From Ruminococcaceae bacterium UBA7127 (GTDB lineage: Bacteria > Bacillota > Clostridia > Oscillospirales > Acutalibacteraceae), in assembly GCA_002493005.1 (NCBI GenBank), contig DKXL01000003.1, forward strand, positions 31,029 through 95,028: DNA of 64,000 nt. Reading direction: 5' to 3'. The notes beneath the pieces are model-generated. The model was not told where the DNA came from. It did not search any database and worked only from the letters and a program-made list of their open reading frames with translations. Position numbers and translations under genes: made by a program. Below, piece after piece: positions 51,871 through 60,052 of this stretch (the first letter of the stretch is position 1; every line of letters starts with the position of its first letter).

Positions 51871-52023
51871 ATGAACTTCAACCAGAACAATAATCAGAAC
51901 AACAACCAGAACAACAACCAAAACAAGAACCAGCAGAACAATCAGAACAAAAATCAGCAGAACAACCAGAACAAGAACAACAATCAGAATAATTCACAGA
52001 ATAGCAATCAGAATAACAGATAA
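51871..52023 (+). CDS. Asn/Gln-rich low-complexity protein, function unknown
   Basis: This 50-aa protein starts MNFNQNNNQNNNQ and consists of 29 Asn, 13 Gln, 3 Lys, 2 Ser and one each of Met, Phe and Arg, so 84% of residues are Asn or Gln. The three lysines are exactly 8 residues apart (19, 27, 35) within NKNQQNNQ repeats. GGGAGGTG lies 5 bases before the ATG and a strong terminator follows the stop, so it is a gene and not random AT-rich sequence. Its composition recalls gamma-type spore proteins, though no SASP motif is present. Confidence 0.7.
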   Translation: MNFNQNNNQNNNQNNNQNKNQQNNQNKNQQNNQNKNNNQNNSQNSNQNNR

Positions 52024-52046
52024 TTACATTTTGAGAATAATTCTGA

Positions 52047-52076
52047 GCCGTGCCCTGTTGGGCACGGCATTTTTCT
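52047..52076 (+). terminator. Terminator behind the Asn/Gln-rich gene
   Basis: GCCGTGCCC (52047-52055), a TGTT loop and GGGCACGGC (52060-52068) are followed by ATTTTTCTG on the plus strand. The hairpin is perfect over 9 bp. It may also stop the converging LUD gene. Confidence 0.9.
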
Positions 52077-52095
52077 GTTTTTGAGGAAACACTGA

Positions 52096-52758
52096 TTAAT
52101 AGCCGTATTCCTCGCCGATAATAATAACCTTTATTCTGCCAACGTGACGTTGCTGGGCGCTGACTACATAGTTACAACAAATTCTGCCGTCACTGTGGCA
52201 TCCGGCACACATATCTGCGTTCTCATCATCAAGAGAAACACATTTTCCTGTTTTTGCGCAGTATGTATCGATATTGAGTCTTACGGTATTGGGAGGAGCA
52301 GCCTGTGTCTTGACGCGCTTAATTGCCTCGTCAATATTCTTGACAATTTTGTTGTAACCGCAAACAACAACAACGCTTTTAGGTCCGTACAAAATTGCAG
52401 CAACACGATTTGAATTTCCGTCAACATTATAAAGCTCACCGTTTTCGGTTACGGCATTTGTGCTTGTAAAAAATGCATCTGCACAAAAGGTTTTGCGATA
52501 AACCTCTTCAATTTCTTCTCTTGTAATTCCCTCACGTGTTCTGTCAAGATAGTTATAATCAGATGAAGTAATGATGTCGTATACTCCGGTCTGCTTGAGC
52601 GTTACCGAGCCGCCGCTTGAAATTGTGTCGCCCTTGTTAATAAGAGTTTTAACAAGCTTACAGGCTTCTTCCTTGGTAGAACAATAATATGCGTCCATTT
52701 TGTTTCTTTTAAGGTTTTCTATAACAGTGTCAATTCTTGATTTTATTTCTGATGTCAA
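52096..52758 (-). CDS. LUD-domain protein (LutC/YkgG-like)
   Basis: This 220-aa protein has the LUD (DUF162) motifs ISSGGSVTLKQTGVYD and FTSTNAVTENGELYNVDGNSNRVAA, seen in lactate-utilisation proteins LutB and LutC. The GDTISSGGS segment is the characteristic glycine-rich turn. A C-terminal cysteine group (TGKC, CAGC, RICC) may bind a metal. Standalone LUD proteins in fermenters have unknown partners; no lutA or lutB is nearby. The ATG has GGAGCG upstream. Confidence 0.8.
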   Translation of the reverse strand: MTSEIKSRIDTVIENLKRNKMDAYYCSTKEEACKLVKTLINKGDTISSGGSVTLKQTGVYDIITSSDYNYLDRTREGITREEIEEVYRKTFCADAFFTSTNAVTENGELYNVDGNSNRVAAILYGPKSVVVVCGYNKIVKNIDEAIKRVKTQAAPPNTVRLNIDTYCAKTGKCVSLDDENADMCAGCHSDGRICCNYVVSAQQRHVGRIKVIIIGEEYGY

Positions 52759-52794
52759 ATTAATCGCTCCTCTGTTTTTGATTTAAACATATAT

Positions 52795-52823
52795 ATTATA
52801 CATTATAAATCAAATTTTGCAAA
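52795..52823 (-). promoter_or_regulatory. Predicted sigma-A promoter for the LUD protein
   Basis: On the minus strand TTTGCA (52818-52823), a 17-bp spacer and TATAAT (52795-52800). Confidence 0.5.
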
Positions 52824-52835
52824 TAGTTTATAAAA

Positions 52836-52865
52836 CGAAAAGCCGCCCTGCAATTTGCAGAGCGG
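52836..52865 (-). terminator. Terminator behind the amidase
   Basis: On the minus strand CCGCTCTGCAA (upper arm, ending at 52855) pairs with TTGCAGGGCGG (52843-52853), with one G-U pair, and is followed by CTTTTCGTTTT. It lies just after the amidase stop at 52872. Confidence 0.75.
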
Positions 52866-52871
52866 AACGAA

Positions 52872-53420
52872 TTATTGATTTGGGTCAACGAAGGGTACAT
52901 TCAGATAATCTGCAACTGATTTTGACAAACTGCGCGCAATATTATCAATATTATCTCTTATCCACTGTGCTTCCTCAGGGTTATCGTGATAACCGACCTC
53001 AATTAACGCCGCCGGTGCTTTTGTGCGCCTTATTTCTGCAAGCGAAGTAGTCGGCAAAATATCAACGTTATCAGGCGTCGGATAAGCCTGCTGATAATTA
53101 CTCTGTATTGTTTCAGCAAGTCTTTTGCCGCCTGTGCTTGACGGATAATAGTAAATATCTGCACCGGTGTATCTTCCGGCAACATTCTCAGGCGCTGCAT
53201 TGCTGTGAAGTGCCAAGTGCAAATCATAATTGCCGCTGTTTGAATCGGCAATAGCCTGACTGAGCGTCATATCGGGACGATTCCGCTTAAAATCAATGCC
53301 GCTTGCTCTGAGATACGGCTCAATTGCATCGGCAACAAGATTCATATAATATTCCTCATTGCCTCCGTCAACGTATGGGTTATATTCCTGCAAGGATGGA
53401 CTTAAGTAAATTGATGGCAT
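52872..53420 (-). CDS. N-acetylmuramoyl-L-alanine amidase (Amidase_3)
   Basis: The 182-aa protein has the Amidase_3 layout: IYLSPSLQEYNPY, NEEYYMNLVADAIEPYL (ligand Glu), LHLALHSNAAP (ligand His) and IEVGYHDNPEEAQWI with the catalytic Glu. The first zinc His of the usual DPGHGG motif is not present; the equivalent place reads LSPSLQEYN. Similar sequences in Firmicutes share this pattern, so it may use a different ligand. There is no signal peptide. The ATG at 53420 follows AAAGGAG by 7 bases. Confidence 0.82.
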   Translation of the reverse strand: MPSIYLSPSLQEYNPYVDGGNEEYYMNLVADAIEPYLRASGIDFKRNRPDMTLSQAIADSNSGNYDLHLALHSNAAPENVAGRYTGADIYYYPSSTGGKRLAETIQSNYQQAYPTPDNVDILPTTSLAEIRRTKAPAALIEVGYHDNPEEAQWIRDNIDNIARSLSKSVADYLNVPFVDPNQ

Positions 53421-53508
53421 AAAAAAACTCCTTTGACAAAGTTTTGAGTGTATCAATACATATTACTCAGCAATTCTGATACTGTTAACTTTATCAAAGG
53501 AATATAAG

Positions 53509-54789
53509 CTATTCAATTTCTATACTGCCGCTGTCAGGTTCAATACAACCCCACGACTTTTGCCATTTGTTTTCATTAAATGATGATTTGCGGCGTCGAA
53601 AGCTAAGTCCCGAAGCAACCTCTACCGTTTCAAAAGGTTCGCTCTCACTTTTTTTATTATAAAACACATAACGGGTATAGTAACCGCCGGTTACTATTTT
53701 TGACACGTCAAGTCTTAACTTTTGTGTGTGAGTTTCACCCTTTTTGCCTGAATAAAAATTTTCAAGAACAAATGCGGTTACAGGTAAACGTCTGTAATCA
53801 CTAACCTCAATGCGCAGGCAAAGGTTTGAAATGTCTGTATGATTTAGCCAAGTCAGTTCAAGATGAATTTGCTCTTCATCATAAAATATATTGTCAGTCT
53901 TGCCTGAATATTTTGCAGAACAAAGACAAATATCGTTACGGTCGCACGGCTGCTTGTGCTTGCCGTCGGCATACTCGTGAAAGCAAAAATCTTCGTTGTC
54001 GCCGCCGAAATATAATTTTATGCCGTCATCAACGCCGCCGTCATAAATCACCTTGCCGTGATCAAGCACAATACATCTTGAGCAAAGCTCACGAATAGTG
54101 TTCATATTATGAGAAACATACAGAATTGTTCGCTTTTCATCAAGAGCAAGCTCACGCATTTTGGCTATGCACTTTTTTTGAAAATTCATATCTCCGACAG
54201 CAAGAACCTCATCCATAATAAGTATTTCAGCGTTGAGATGAGCCGCAACTGCAAAAGCAAGTTTGACAAACATACCTGATGAATAGCGTTTAACAGGGGT
54301 ATCAATAAACTTTTCACACTCGGAAAACTCAATTATACTATCAATTTTGGAGGTGATTTCATCCTTGCTCATACCAAGAATTGCTCCGTTAAGATATATG
54401 TTCTCTCTGCCCGTAAGTTCAGCATGAAATCCTGTGCCAACCTCAAGCATACTTGCAATTCTGCCTCTGTATGCAATTTCTCCGCCTGTGGGAGATGTTA
54501 TTCTCGAAAGAATTTTCAGCAAAGTTGATTTACCTGCACCGTTGGCGCCGATAATTCCCACACGCTCACCCTGAGAAATCTCAAGATTTATTCCGTCAAG
54601 CGCCAAAAAGCTGTCACCCTTTGTGTATGCCTTTGCACCAATGCGAAGGTTAGGGTCTTCCCTGCCCTTTTTGCGTGCATACCAGCTCTGCAAATCACGT
54701 CTGAGAGTACCTGAACCAATAACGCCAAGGCGGTATTCCTTTGTGAGATTTTCAATTTTGATTACGCAGTTTTCATTTAAATCATTCAT
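53509..54789 (-). CDS. Polysaccharide/teichoic acid ABC exporter ATPase (TagH/Wzt-like)
   Basis: The 426-aa protein has an ATPase domain (residues 1-240) with GANGAGKST, the signature RYSSGMFVKLAFAVA and Walker B EILIMDEVLAVGD, typical for TagH and Wzt. A C-terminal domain from about residue 290 resembles the Wzt substrate-recognition domain (IEVSDYRRLPVTAFVLEN). It exports an undecaprenyl-linked polymer with the permease encoded immediately upstream (4-bp gap). Which polymer is exported cannot be told. Confidence 0.93.
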   Translation of the reverse strand: MNDLNENCVIKIENLTKEYRLGVIGSGTLRRDLQSWYARKKGREDPNLRIGAKAYTKGDSFLALDGINLEISQGERVGIIGANGAGKSTLLKILSRITSPTGGEIAYRGRIASMLEVGTGFHAELTGRENIYLNGAILGMSKDEITSKIDSIIEFSECEKFIDTPVKRYSSGMFVKLAFAVAAHLNAEILIMDEVLAVGDMNFQKKCIAKMRELALDEKRTILYVSHNMNTIRELCSRCIVLDHGKVIYDGGVDDGIKLYFGGDNEDFCFHEYADGKHKQPCDRNDICLCSAKYSGKTDNIFYDEEQIHLELTWLNHTDISNLCLRIEVSDYRRLPVTAFVLENFYSGKKGETHTQKLRLDVSKIVTGGYYTRYVFYNKKSESEPFETVEVASGLSFRRRKSSFNENKWQKSWGCIEPDSGSIEIE

Positions 54790-54793
54790 AATT

Positions 54794-55636
54794 TTAAACC
54801 GTATCTATAAAGTTCTTTTCGACCTGATTGAACACTGTTAAGCCCAAGAAAAGCACCGCCACTGTAACTCCAAAGCTAATAAGCAAATATGTTATCGGTA
54901 AAGTTCCGCTGCTTAAAAAAGCATATCTGAAAGTTTCAATAAGCGGCGCAACAGGATTTAATAAAATTAACCATCTGAAACTTTCGGGAACCTGCGAAAC
55001 AGGATAAACCACAGGAGTAATGTACATCCAAAGAGTTACACCAAACGACACAAGCACACCTAGGTCACGGTATTTTGTTGTTATAGAGGATATTATAAGT
55101 CCGCAACCTGTACCCAAAAGCGCTGTTGCAAATAATAAAATCGGAAGCAGCAACACATATATGTTTGGGTGAATATTTGCTCCCGAAAACATATAAATCA
55201 TTGCAAGCGCAAAAAACATTACAAACTGGACAAAAAACGTAATTGAGTTGTATATAATTCCTGAAACAGGCATTATAAGCCGAGGAAAATAGACCTTGCC
55301 AAAAAGCCTTGCATTGCCCAAAAATGTCTGTGAAGCTTTATTAAGGCAACTTGAAAAGAACGTCCACAAAATGTTGCCTGACATATAAAACAAAAAATGA
55401 GGCATTCCATCGGTTGAGATATTAGCTATCATTCCGAAAATAACCGTAAACACAAAAGTAGACAAAAATGGATTTATTACTATCCACAACGGCCCGAGGA
55501 TTGTCTGCTTGTATGTATTTTTAAAATCTCGTTTAACAAAAAGGGTAACAAGGTCACGGTATTTCCAGATTGATTTGAAATTGAAGCTAAACAAGCCTCG
55601 CTTCGAACTGATTATCGTGACATCATTGCTTTGCAT
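54794..55636 (-). CDS. Polysaccharide/teichoic acid ABC exporter permease (TagG/Wzm-like)
   Basis: The 280-aa protein is an ABC-2 type permease with six membrane helices and the N-terminal signature YRDLVTLFVKRDFKNTYKQTILGPLWIVINPF, typical of TagG, Wzm and KpsM. The ATG at 55636 (AAGGGGTG upstream) is preferred; the longer frame starts in the promoter region. It is the first gene of a two-gene operon. Confidence 0.92.
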   Translation of the reverse strand: MQSNDVTIISSKRGLFSFNFKSIWKYRDLVTLFVKRDFKNTYKQTILGPLWIVINPFLSTFVFTVIFGMIANISTDGMPHFLFYMSGNILWTFFSSCLNKASQTFLGNARLFGKVYFPRLIMPVSGIIYNSITFFVQFVMFFALAMIYMFSGANIHPNIYVLLLPILLFATALLGTGCGLIISSITTKYRDLGVLVSFGVTLWMYITPVVYPVSQVPESFRWLILLNPVAPLIETFRYAFLSSGTLPITYLLISFGVTVAVLFLGLTVFNQVEKNFIDTV

Positions 55637-55667
55637 AATTACACCCCTTTGTACAATTAATATAAAA

Positions 55668-55696
55668 ATTTTATCACATTTATATTTATGTGTCAA
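55668..55696 (-). promoter_or_regulatory. Sigma-A promoter for the ABC exporter operon
   Basis: On the minus strand TTGACA (55691-55696), a 17-bp spacer and TAAAAT (55668-55673). The -35 is a perfect match. Confidence 0.75.
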
Positions 55697-55702
55697 TTTG
55701 TG

Positions 55703-55731
55703 TTGATTTGTTTGAACAATAATGATAAAAT
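55703..55731 (+). promoter_or_regulatory. Sigma-A promoter for the cyclophilin gene
   Basis: TTGATT (55703-55708), a 17-bp spacer and TAAAAT (55726-55731) on the plus strand, back to back with the promoter for the ABC exporter. Confidence 0.6.
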
Positions 55732-55762
55732 AAAATGGAACTTAACAGAAAGGAAAATCAAA

Positions 55763-56440
55763 ATGAAAAAATTAAAAAATGTAATAAGTATTGTTTGCGT
55801 TGCATTGATGTTATCTGTATGTACCTTTATGGTCGGCTGCGGCGGTCCTGAAACAAGCAGTACCGAGTTAAATTCAAGTGCCGGTTCCGACACTGCTGAG
55901 GGCACTACAACCGCCAATGAGCCTGCAACAAATTCAATCAGTCAGAATGCTGTAATTGCAGTAATTGATGTTAAGGATTACGGCAAAATTACCGTTGCGC
56001 TTGATCCCGATTCTGCACCGATTACGGTTGAGAACTTTGTAAAACTTGCAAAAGACGGATTTTATGACGGTCTTACCTTCCACAGAATTATGGAGGGATT
56101 TATGATGCAGGGCGGTGACCCTGAAGGCACAGGTATGGGCGGCAGTAAGGACACTATCAAGGGTGAATTTTCTCAAAACGGTGTTCAAAACAACCTTTCT
56201 CATACAAGAGGAGCTATCTCAATGGCGCGTTCAATGGATCCTGACAGTGCAAGCTCACAGTTCTTTATTGTTCACAAGGACAGTCAGTTTCTTGACGGTC
56301 AGTATGCTTGCTTTGGATATGTAACAGAAGGCATTGAAGTAGTTGACAAGGTGTGCGAGGACGCAGAGCCAACAGATGATAACGGTACAATTCCAAAAGA
56401 CAAACAGCCAATTATTAATTCAATTAAAATCGTTGAATAA
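55763..56440 (+). CDS. Lipoprotein cyclophilin-type peptidyl-prolyl isomerase
   Basis: This 225-aa protein starts with a lipoprotein signal (MKKLKNVISIVCVALMLSVC, then FMVGCGG), with the Cys near residue 30, and has a cyclophilin domain with FHRIMEGFMMQGGDPEGTGMGG, FFIVHKD and FGYVTEGIEVVD. It should act outside the membrane in folding secreted proteins. The ATG at 55763 follows AAAGGA. The next gene starts at its stop (TAATG overlap). Confidence 0.93.
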   Translation: MKKLKNVISIVCVALMLSVCTFMVGCGGPETSSTELNSSAGSDTAEGTTTANEPATNSISQNAVIAVIDVKDYGKITVALDPDSAPITVENFVKLAKDGFYDGLTFHRIMEGFMMQGGDPEGTGMGGSKDTIKGEFSQNGVQNNLSHTRGAISMARSMDPDSASSQFFIVHKDSQFLDGQYACFGYVTEGIEVVDKVCEDAEPTDDNGTIPKDKQPIINSIKIVE

Positions 56441-56886
56441 TGCAGATTTTAGTTGACGCGGATGCGTGTCCCGTTGTAAAGATTATTGAACGTATTGCAA
56501 AAAAATATAATATTCCTGTTACGCTCTTGTGCGACACCAATCACATTTTGCAATCAGATTACAGTACAGTCAGGACAATTTCGGCAGGTGCCGATGCGGT
56601 TGACTTGGCGCTTGCTAATATGTGCAGAGCAGGAGATATTGCAGTCACTCAGGATTTTGGTGTTGCGGCGCTTGTGCTTGGCAAGGGCGGATACTGTATT
56701 CATCAGTCCGGAAAGGTGTTTAATGATGATAACATCTCAGGACTGCTTATGGATAGGCATCTGTCAAAAAAAGCACGGATGTCAAAATCCAAGCACCATC
56801 TTAAAGGGCCAAAAAAGAGAACAGCACAAGACGACGTTTGCTTTGAGCAAAGTTTTGAACATCTTGTACTGTCAATTATAAATTAA
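56440..56886 (+). CDS. UPF0178 family protein (YaiI/YqxD, DUF188)
   Basis: This 148-aa protein begins MQILVDADACPVVKIIERIA and contains CDTNH, ADAVDLALANMCRAGDIAVTQDFGVAAL and later KKRTAQDD, all typical for UPF0178, a PIN-like fold. Acidic residues (Asp6, Asp8) could bind Mg2+. Its function is not established. It is coupled to the cyclophilin gene. Confidence 0.9.
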   Translation: MQILVDADACPVVKIIERIAKKYNIPVTLLCDTNHILQSDYSTVRTISAGADAVDLALANMCRAGDIAVTQDFGVAALVLGKGGYCIHQSGKVFNDDNISGLLMDRHLSKKARMSKSKHHLKGPKKRTAQDDVCFEQSFEHLVLSIIN

Positions 56887-56931
56887 ATTATTTTTTGTCA
56901 GAGTGCAGTCCGCACTTAATTGACAAAGTTT

Positions 56932-56961
56932 AAGGCAGAGCTTAATGCTCTGCCTTTAGTT
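56932..56961. terminator. Bidirectional terminator between UPF0178 and exonuclease genes
   Basis: AAGGCAGAGC (56932-56941) and GCTCTGCCTT (56947-56956) form a 10-bp hairpin. It is followed by TAGTTTTG on the plus strand; its other arm overlaps the stop of the convergent exonuclease gene. Confidence 0.75.
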
Positions 56962-57849
56962 TTGTTCAACTGAATCAGCGGATTGCTTGTCTGCATCTTT
57001 TTGTTTGTCTTTTTTTTCGTTAAGTCTTTTTTTAACAATTACTCTGTCAAAAGTCTTCTTAAAGGACACTCGCCCGGTAAACTTCTTTTTGCAATCTTCG
57101 CAATAAAAATCAGCTGTAAAATTTTTGTTGTGAAGTCTCCATTTTGATGTTTGACTCACTTGCCTGCCGCAAATATTACAATCAAAATTCATCTGACTGC
57201 GGTCAATCTCACGGCTGTTGATATTGGTGATAAAATGATTTTTAAACAATAATCTGTTATAAAACTCGGCATTATCAGCTTCAACAATAAAAGGACTAAG
57301 CGAAAAGCTGTCTTTAAAATGAGCAAGGCACTCAAGGCTCAGAACAGCGTCTGCAAATGCACGATGCTGTTCCTCCTGCGAATAAGTTATGCCGACTATA
57401 TCAGCACAAGCCGAAAGTCCGAGCTGCGCCGACTTATCGTGCAAATCAAGGCAGTTTTCGCAATACTTTTGAATATTACAGTACTTCTTCAGAAACGGCA
57501 GCCGCACATTGCCTGTGTAGTAGCTGTAGTTTTCTGTGAGCGCGTGCAAATCAGAATCGCTCCATGTCATCAGCACATCATCGCCCAAAAACTCCGAGAA
57601 CATACTAAGTGCATTTATAAAGCCTATACCGTCTTGCATAAGCTCCTCGTTAGTGATTTTGGTCAGTTCCTTAACCTTACTGCAAAGTTTTTTTCCGATT
57701 TTGGGTGCAATCAAAACAGAAAACGTATCAATAATATTAAGCTCTTCATCTACCTTAATTGCCCCAAATTCGATTATTTCATTGACAAATTTGTTAAGTA
57801 TTTTGCTGTATGAGCCGTTCCACTCCAAATCAAGAATTACATAACTCAT
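56956..57849 (-). CDS. DEDD-type 3'-5' exonuclease with C-terminal zinc ribbon (KapD/DnaQ-like)
   Basis: The 297-aa protein has the DEDDh exonuclease motifs: YVILDLEWNG (motif I), IIEFGAIKVDEELNI, WSDSDLHAL and HRAFADAVLSLECLAHF (motif III with the His). Residues 223-258 add a zinc site (CNICG, FYCEDC). Bacillus KapD, the best relative in layout, affects the sporulation phosphorelay. A charged tail with many Lys ends the protein. The start overlaps the typA stop by 4 bp. Confidence 0.82.
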   Translation of the reverse strand: MSYVILDLEWNGSYSKILNKFVNEIIEFGAIKVDEELNIIDTFSVLIAPKIGKKLCSKVKELTKITNEELMQDGIGFINALSMFSEFLGDDVLMTWSDSDLHALTENYSYYTGNVRLPFLKKYCNIQKYCENCLDLHDKSAQLGLSACADIVGITYSQEEQHRAFADAVLSLECLAHFKDSFSLSPFIVEADNAEFYNRLLFKNHFITNINSREIDRSQMNFDCNICGRQVSQTSKWRLHNKNFTADFYCEDCKKKFTGRVSFKKTFDRVIVKKRLNEKKDKQKDADKQSADSVEQN

Positions 57850-59666
57850 TTCTTGCGGAACGCCTGCTTCATACGCAGCTCTTTTGAAAGTATGCGCTTG
57901 CGCATACGGATATTTTCGGGAGTAACCTCAACAAGCTCGTCATCTGCTATAAACTCAAGGCACTGCTCAAGTGACATAACAGTAGGAGGTGTGAGTTTAA
58001 GCGCATCATCAGAGCCGGAAGCACGGGTGTTTGTGATGTGCTTTTTCTTGCATACATTTACAGTAATGTCCTCTGCCTTTGGGCTTGCTCCCACAATCAT
58101 TCCCTCATACACAGGCACACCTGCACCAATAAAGAGTCTGCCTCTCTCCTGTGCCGCATACAAGCCGTAGGTTACGGTTTCGCCTGTTTCAAAGGCAATA
58201 AGCGAGCCTTGATGGCGTGTGATGATTTCACCCTTGAACGGCTCATATCCGTCAAAAACGTGATTCATAATACCGTTGCCGTTAGTATCCGTTAAAAACT
58301 CGGGACGATAGCCCATAAGACCTCTCGACGGTATACGGAACTCAATATGAGTAACGCCGCCCTCACGGGTTCCCATATTTATAAGCTCAGCCTTACGAGA
58401 ACCGAGCTTTTCCATTACTGCTCCGACATAAGAATCGGGGACCTCAATAATAAGGAACTCCATCGGCTCATGAAGCTTGCCGTCGATAGTTTTTGTGATA
58501 ACCTCAGGACGTGACACCTGAAATTCATAGTTCTGACGGCGCATAGTTTCAATAAGAATTGAAAGATGCAACTCACCTCTGCCCGATACCTTGAATGTAT
58601 CAGCGCTGTCGGTTTCTTCTACTCTGAGTGCAACATTGGTTTCAATTTCTTTAAACAGTCTGTCACGCAGGTTACGTGAGGTGACATATTTGCCCTCTCT
58701 GCCTGCAAACGGAGAGTTGTTTACAATAAAGTTCATCGATACGGTAGGCTCATCAATTTTAACAAAAGGCAAAGGCTCTACGCAGTCGTTTGAACAGATT
58801 GTTTCACCTATATTAATGTCCTGAACACCGCTTACACATACGATGTCACCAACAGTTGCCTCATCGCATTCAACGCGTTTAAGTCCCTCAAACTGATAGA
58901 GCTTGGCTATGCGCACATTTTTTGTTGTTCCGTCTGTGTGACACAGAACGGCAGCCTGACCGTTCTTAGCAACACCGCGTTCAACCCTGCCGACGCCGAT
59001 TCTTCCCACAAACTGGTCAGAGTCAATGTTTGATACAAGCAGCTGCAAGCCGCCGTCCATATCTCCTTTTGAAGCAGGAATTTCTCTTACTATTGCATCA
59101 AACAGCGGTTTCATATCAACGCCCTGCTCGTTATAGTCCTCGGTTGCATAACCGTCACGGGCAGAAGCATAAATAACAGGAAATTCAAGCTGGTCGTCAT
59201 CTGCGCCAAGCTCAATAAAGAGGTCGAGCACCTCGTCTACAACCTCTTCGGGACGAGCGCCCGGACGGTCGATTTTATTAAGAACAACAAGCGGTTTTTT
59301 GCCGAGTCCAAGTGCTTTTTTGAGCACAAATCTCGTCTGCGGCATACATCCCTCAAACGCGTCAACAAGCAGTACAACGCCGTCAACCATCTGTAAAATA
59401 CGTTCAACTTCGCCGCCAAAGTCTGCGTGACCGGGAGTGTCAACAATGTTGATTTTTATGTCGTTGTACATAACCGCAGTGGGCTTTGACAAAATTGTAA
59501 TTCCTCTTTCACGCTCAAGGTCGTTTGAATCCATTACACGATCCTCGACGTTTTCATTTGCTCTGAAAATACCGCTTTGCTTCAAAAGCTGGTCAACCAA
59601 GGTTGTTTTGCCGTGGTCAACGTGCGCAATTATGGCAATATTCCTTAAATTTTCTCTTATATCCAT
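57846..59666 (-). CDS. typA: Ribosome-associated GTPase TypA/BipA
   Basis: The 606-aa protein has the G1 AHVDHGKT (14-21), the switch region RERGITIL, G3 DTPGHADFGG and G4 NKIDRPGARPEEV, and the C-terminal BipA-specific domain with KGEIITRHQGSLIAFETG and RIRKRILSKELR-like RMRKRILSKELRMKQA. It assists ribosome assembly and stress adaptation at low temperature. GAGGG precedes the ATG. Confidence 0.96.
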   Translation of the reverse strand: MDIRENLRNIAIIAHVDHGKTTLVDQLLKQSGIFRANENVEDRVMDSNDLERERGITILSKPTAVMYNDIKINIVDTPGHADFGGEVERILQMVDGVVLLVDAFEGCMPQTRFVLKKALGLGKKPLVVLNKIDRPGARPEEVVDEVLDLFIELGADDDQLEFPVIYASARDGYATEDYNEQGVDMKPLFDAIVREIPASKGDMDGGLQLLVSNIDSDQFVGRIGVGRVERGVAKNGQAAVLCHTDGTTKNVRIAKLYQFEGLKRVECDEATVGDIVCVSGVQDINIGETICSNDCVEPLPFVKIDEPTVSMNFIVNNSPFAGREGKYVTSRNLRDRLFKEIETNVALRVEETDSADTFKVSGRGELHLSILIETMRRQNYEFQVSRPEVITKTIDGKLHEPMEFLIIEVPDSYVGAVMEKLGSRKAELINMGTREGGVTHIEFRIPSRGLMGYRPEFLTDTNGNGIMNHVFDGYEPFKGEIITRHQGSLIAFETGETVTYGLYAAQERGRLFIGAGVPVYEGMIVGASPKAEDITVNVCKKKHITNTRASGSDDALKLTPPTVMSLEQCLEFIADDELVEVTPENIRMRKRILSKELRMKQAFRKK

Positions 59667-59732
59667 AAAATCCCTCTGTTTCTGAAAACTTTTATTTTAA
59701 TCTCTTTCTTATCTATTATCACATACTTCATA

Positions 59733-59761
59733 ATTATATCACCTTAAAATATTAATTTCAA
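59733..59761 (-). promoter_or_regulatory. Sigma-A promoter for typA
   Basis: On the minus strand TTGAAA (59756-59761), a 17-bp spacer and TATAAT (59733-59738). The intergenic stretch between typA and acn (about 385 bp) otherwise holds only the acn promoter and a weak ACGG/CCGT hairpin near 59890. Confidence 0.75.
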
Positions 59762-59966
59762 TTTCCATTTTTCATCACTTTTATTGCTTATCAGCTATAT
59801 ATTTTAAAACATTTTCCCAATATTTTATGAACTGCCCCCGATATTAGACAGAGAATACACCAAAATTCTTATTGCGCAAAATTCACAAACGGTTTAATCC
59901 GTGTATCTTTTGTTTTAGTATTATGAAGAAAAAATCAATATTTTGTGGCTTAGGCGCGATTTTCAC

Positions 59967-59995
59967 TTTACATTAACAAAAGATTGTTATATAAT
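59967..59995 (+). promoter_or_regulatory. Sigma-A promoter for acn-icd-rex
   Basis: TTTACA (59967-59972), a 17-bp spacer and TATAAT (59990-59995) on the plus strand. A predicted Rex operator overlaps the -10 box. Confidence 0.85.
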
Positions 59996-60001
59996 TAACA
60001 T
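59984..60001. promoter_or_regulatory. Predicted Rex operator in the acn promoter
   Basis: TTGTTAT-ATAA-TTAACAT matches the clostridial Rex consensus (TTGTTAA-N4-TTAACAA) at 12 of 14 positions. It covers the -10 box and the presumed start site, where binding would block RNA polymerase. The operon it precedes encodes Rex. Confidence 0.8.
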
Positions 60002-60052
60002 AGTTGTTTTGAATGTCAAGACAATATGTATTATATTTCAGGAGGTAATATT

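Noticed and set aside
51871..52023. Repeated CAGAACAA units as a CRISPR or VNTR array
   Set aside because: The repeats are in-frame codons for Asn and Gln with variable third bases, no unique spacers and no cas genes; a ribosome site and stop fit the repeats as one gene.
59686..59965. tRNA or small RNA in the typA-acn gap
   Set aside because: No cloverleaf, no CCA end and only a weak hairpin; just promoters are visible.
59923..59976. 17-codon frame MKKKSIFCG upstream of acn
   Set aside because: No ribosome site, and it overlaps the acn promoter.
59974..59989. TAACAA-AAGA-TTGTTA palindrome as Rex site
   Set aside because: The half-sites face the wrong way (Rex needs TTGTTAA on the left). 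The correct orientation occurs a few bases later, at 59984-60001.
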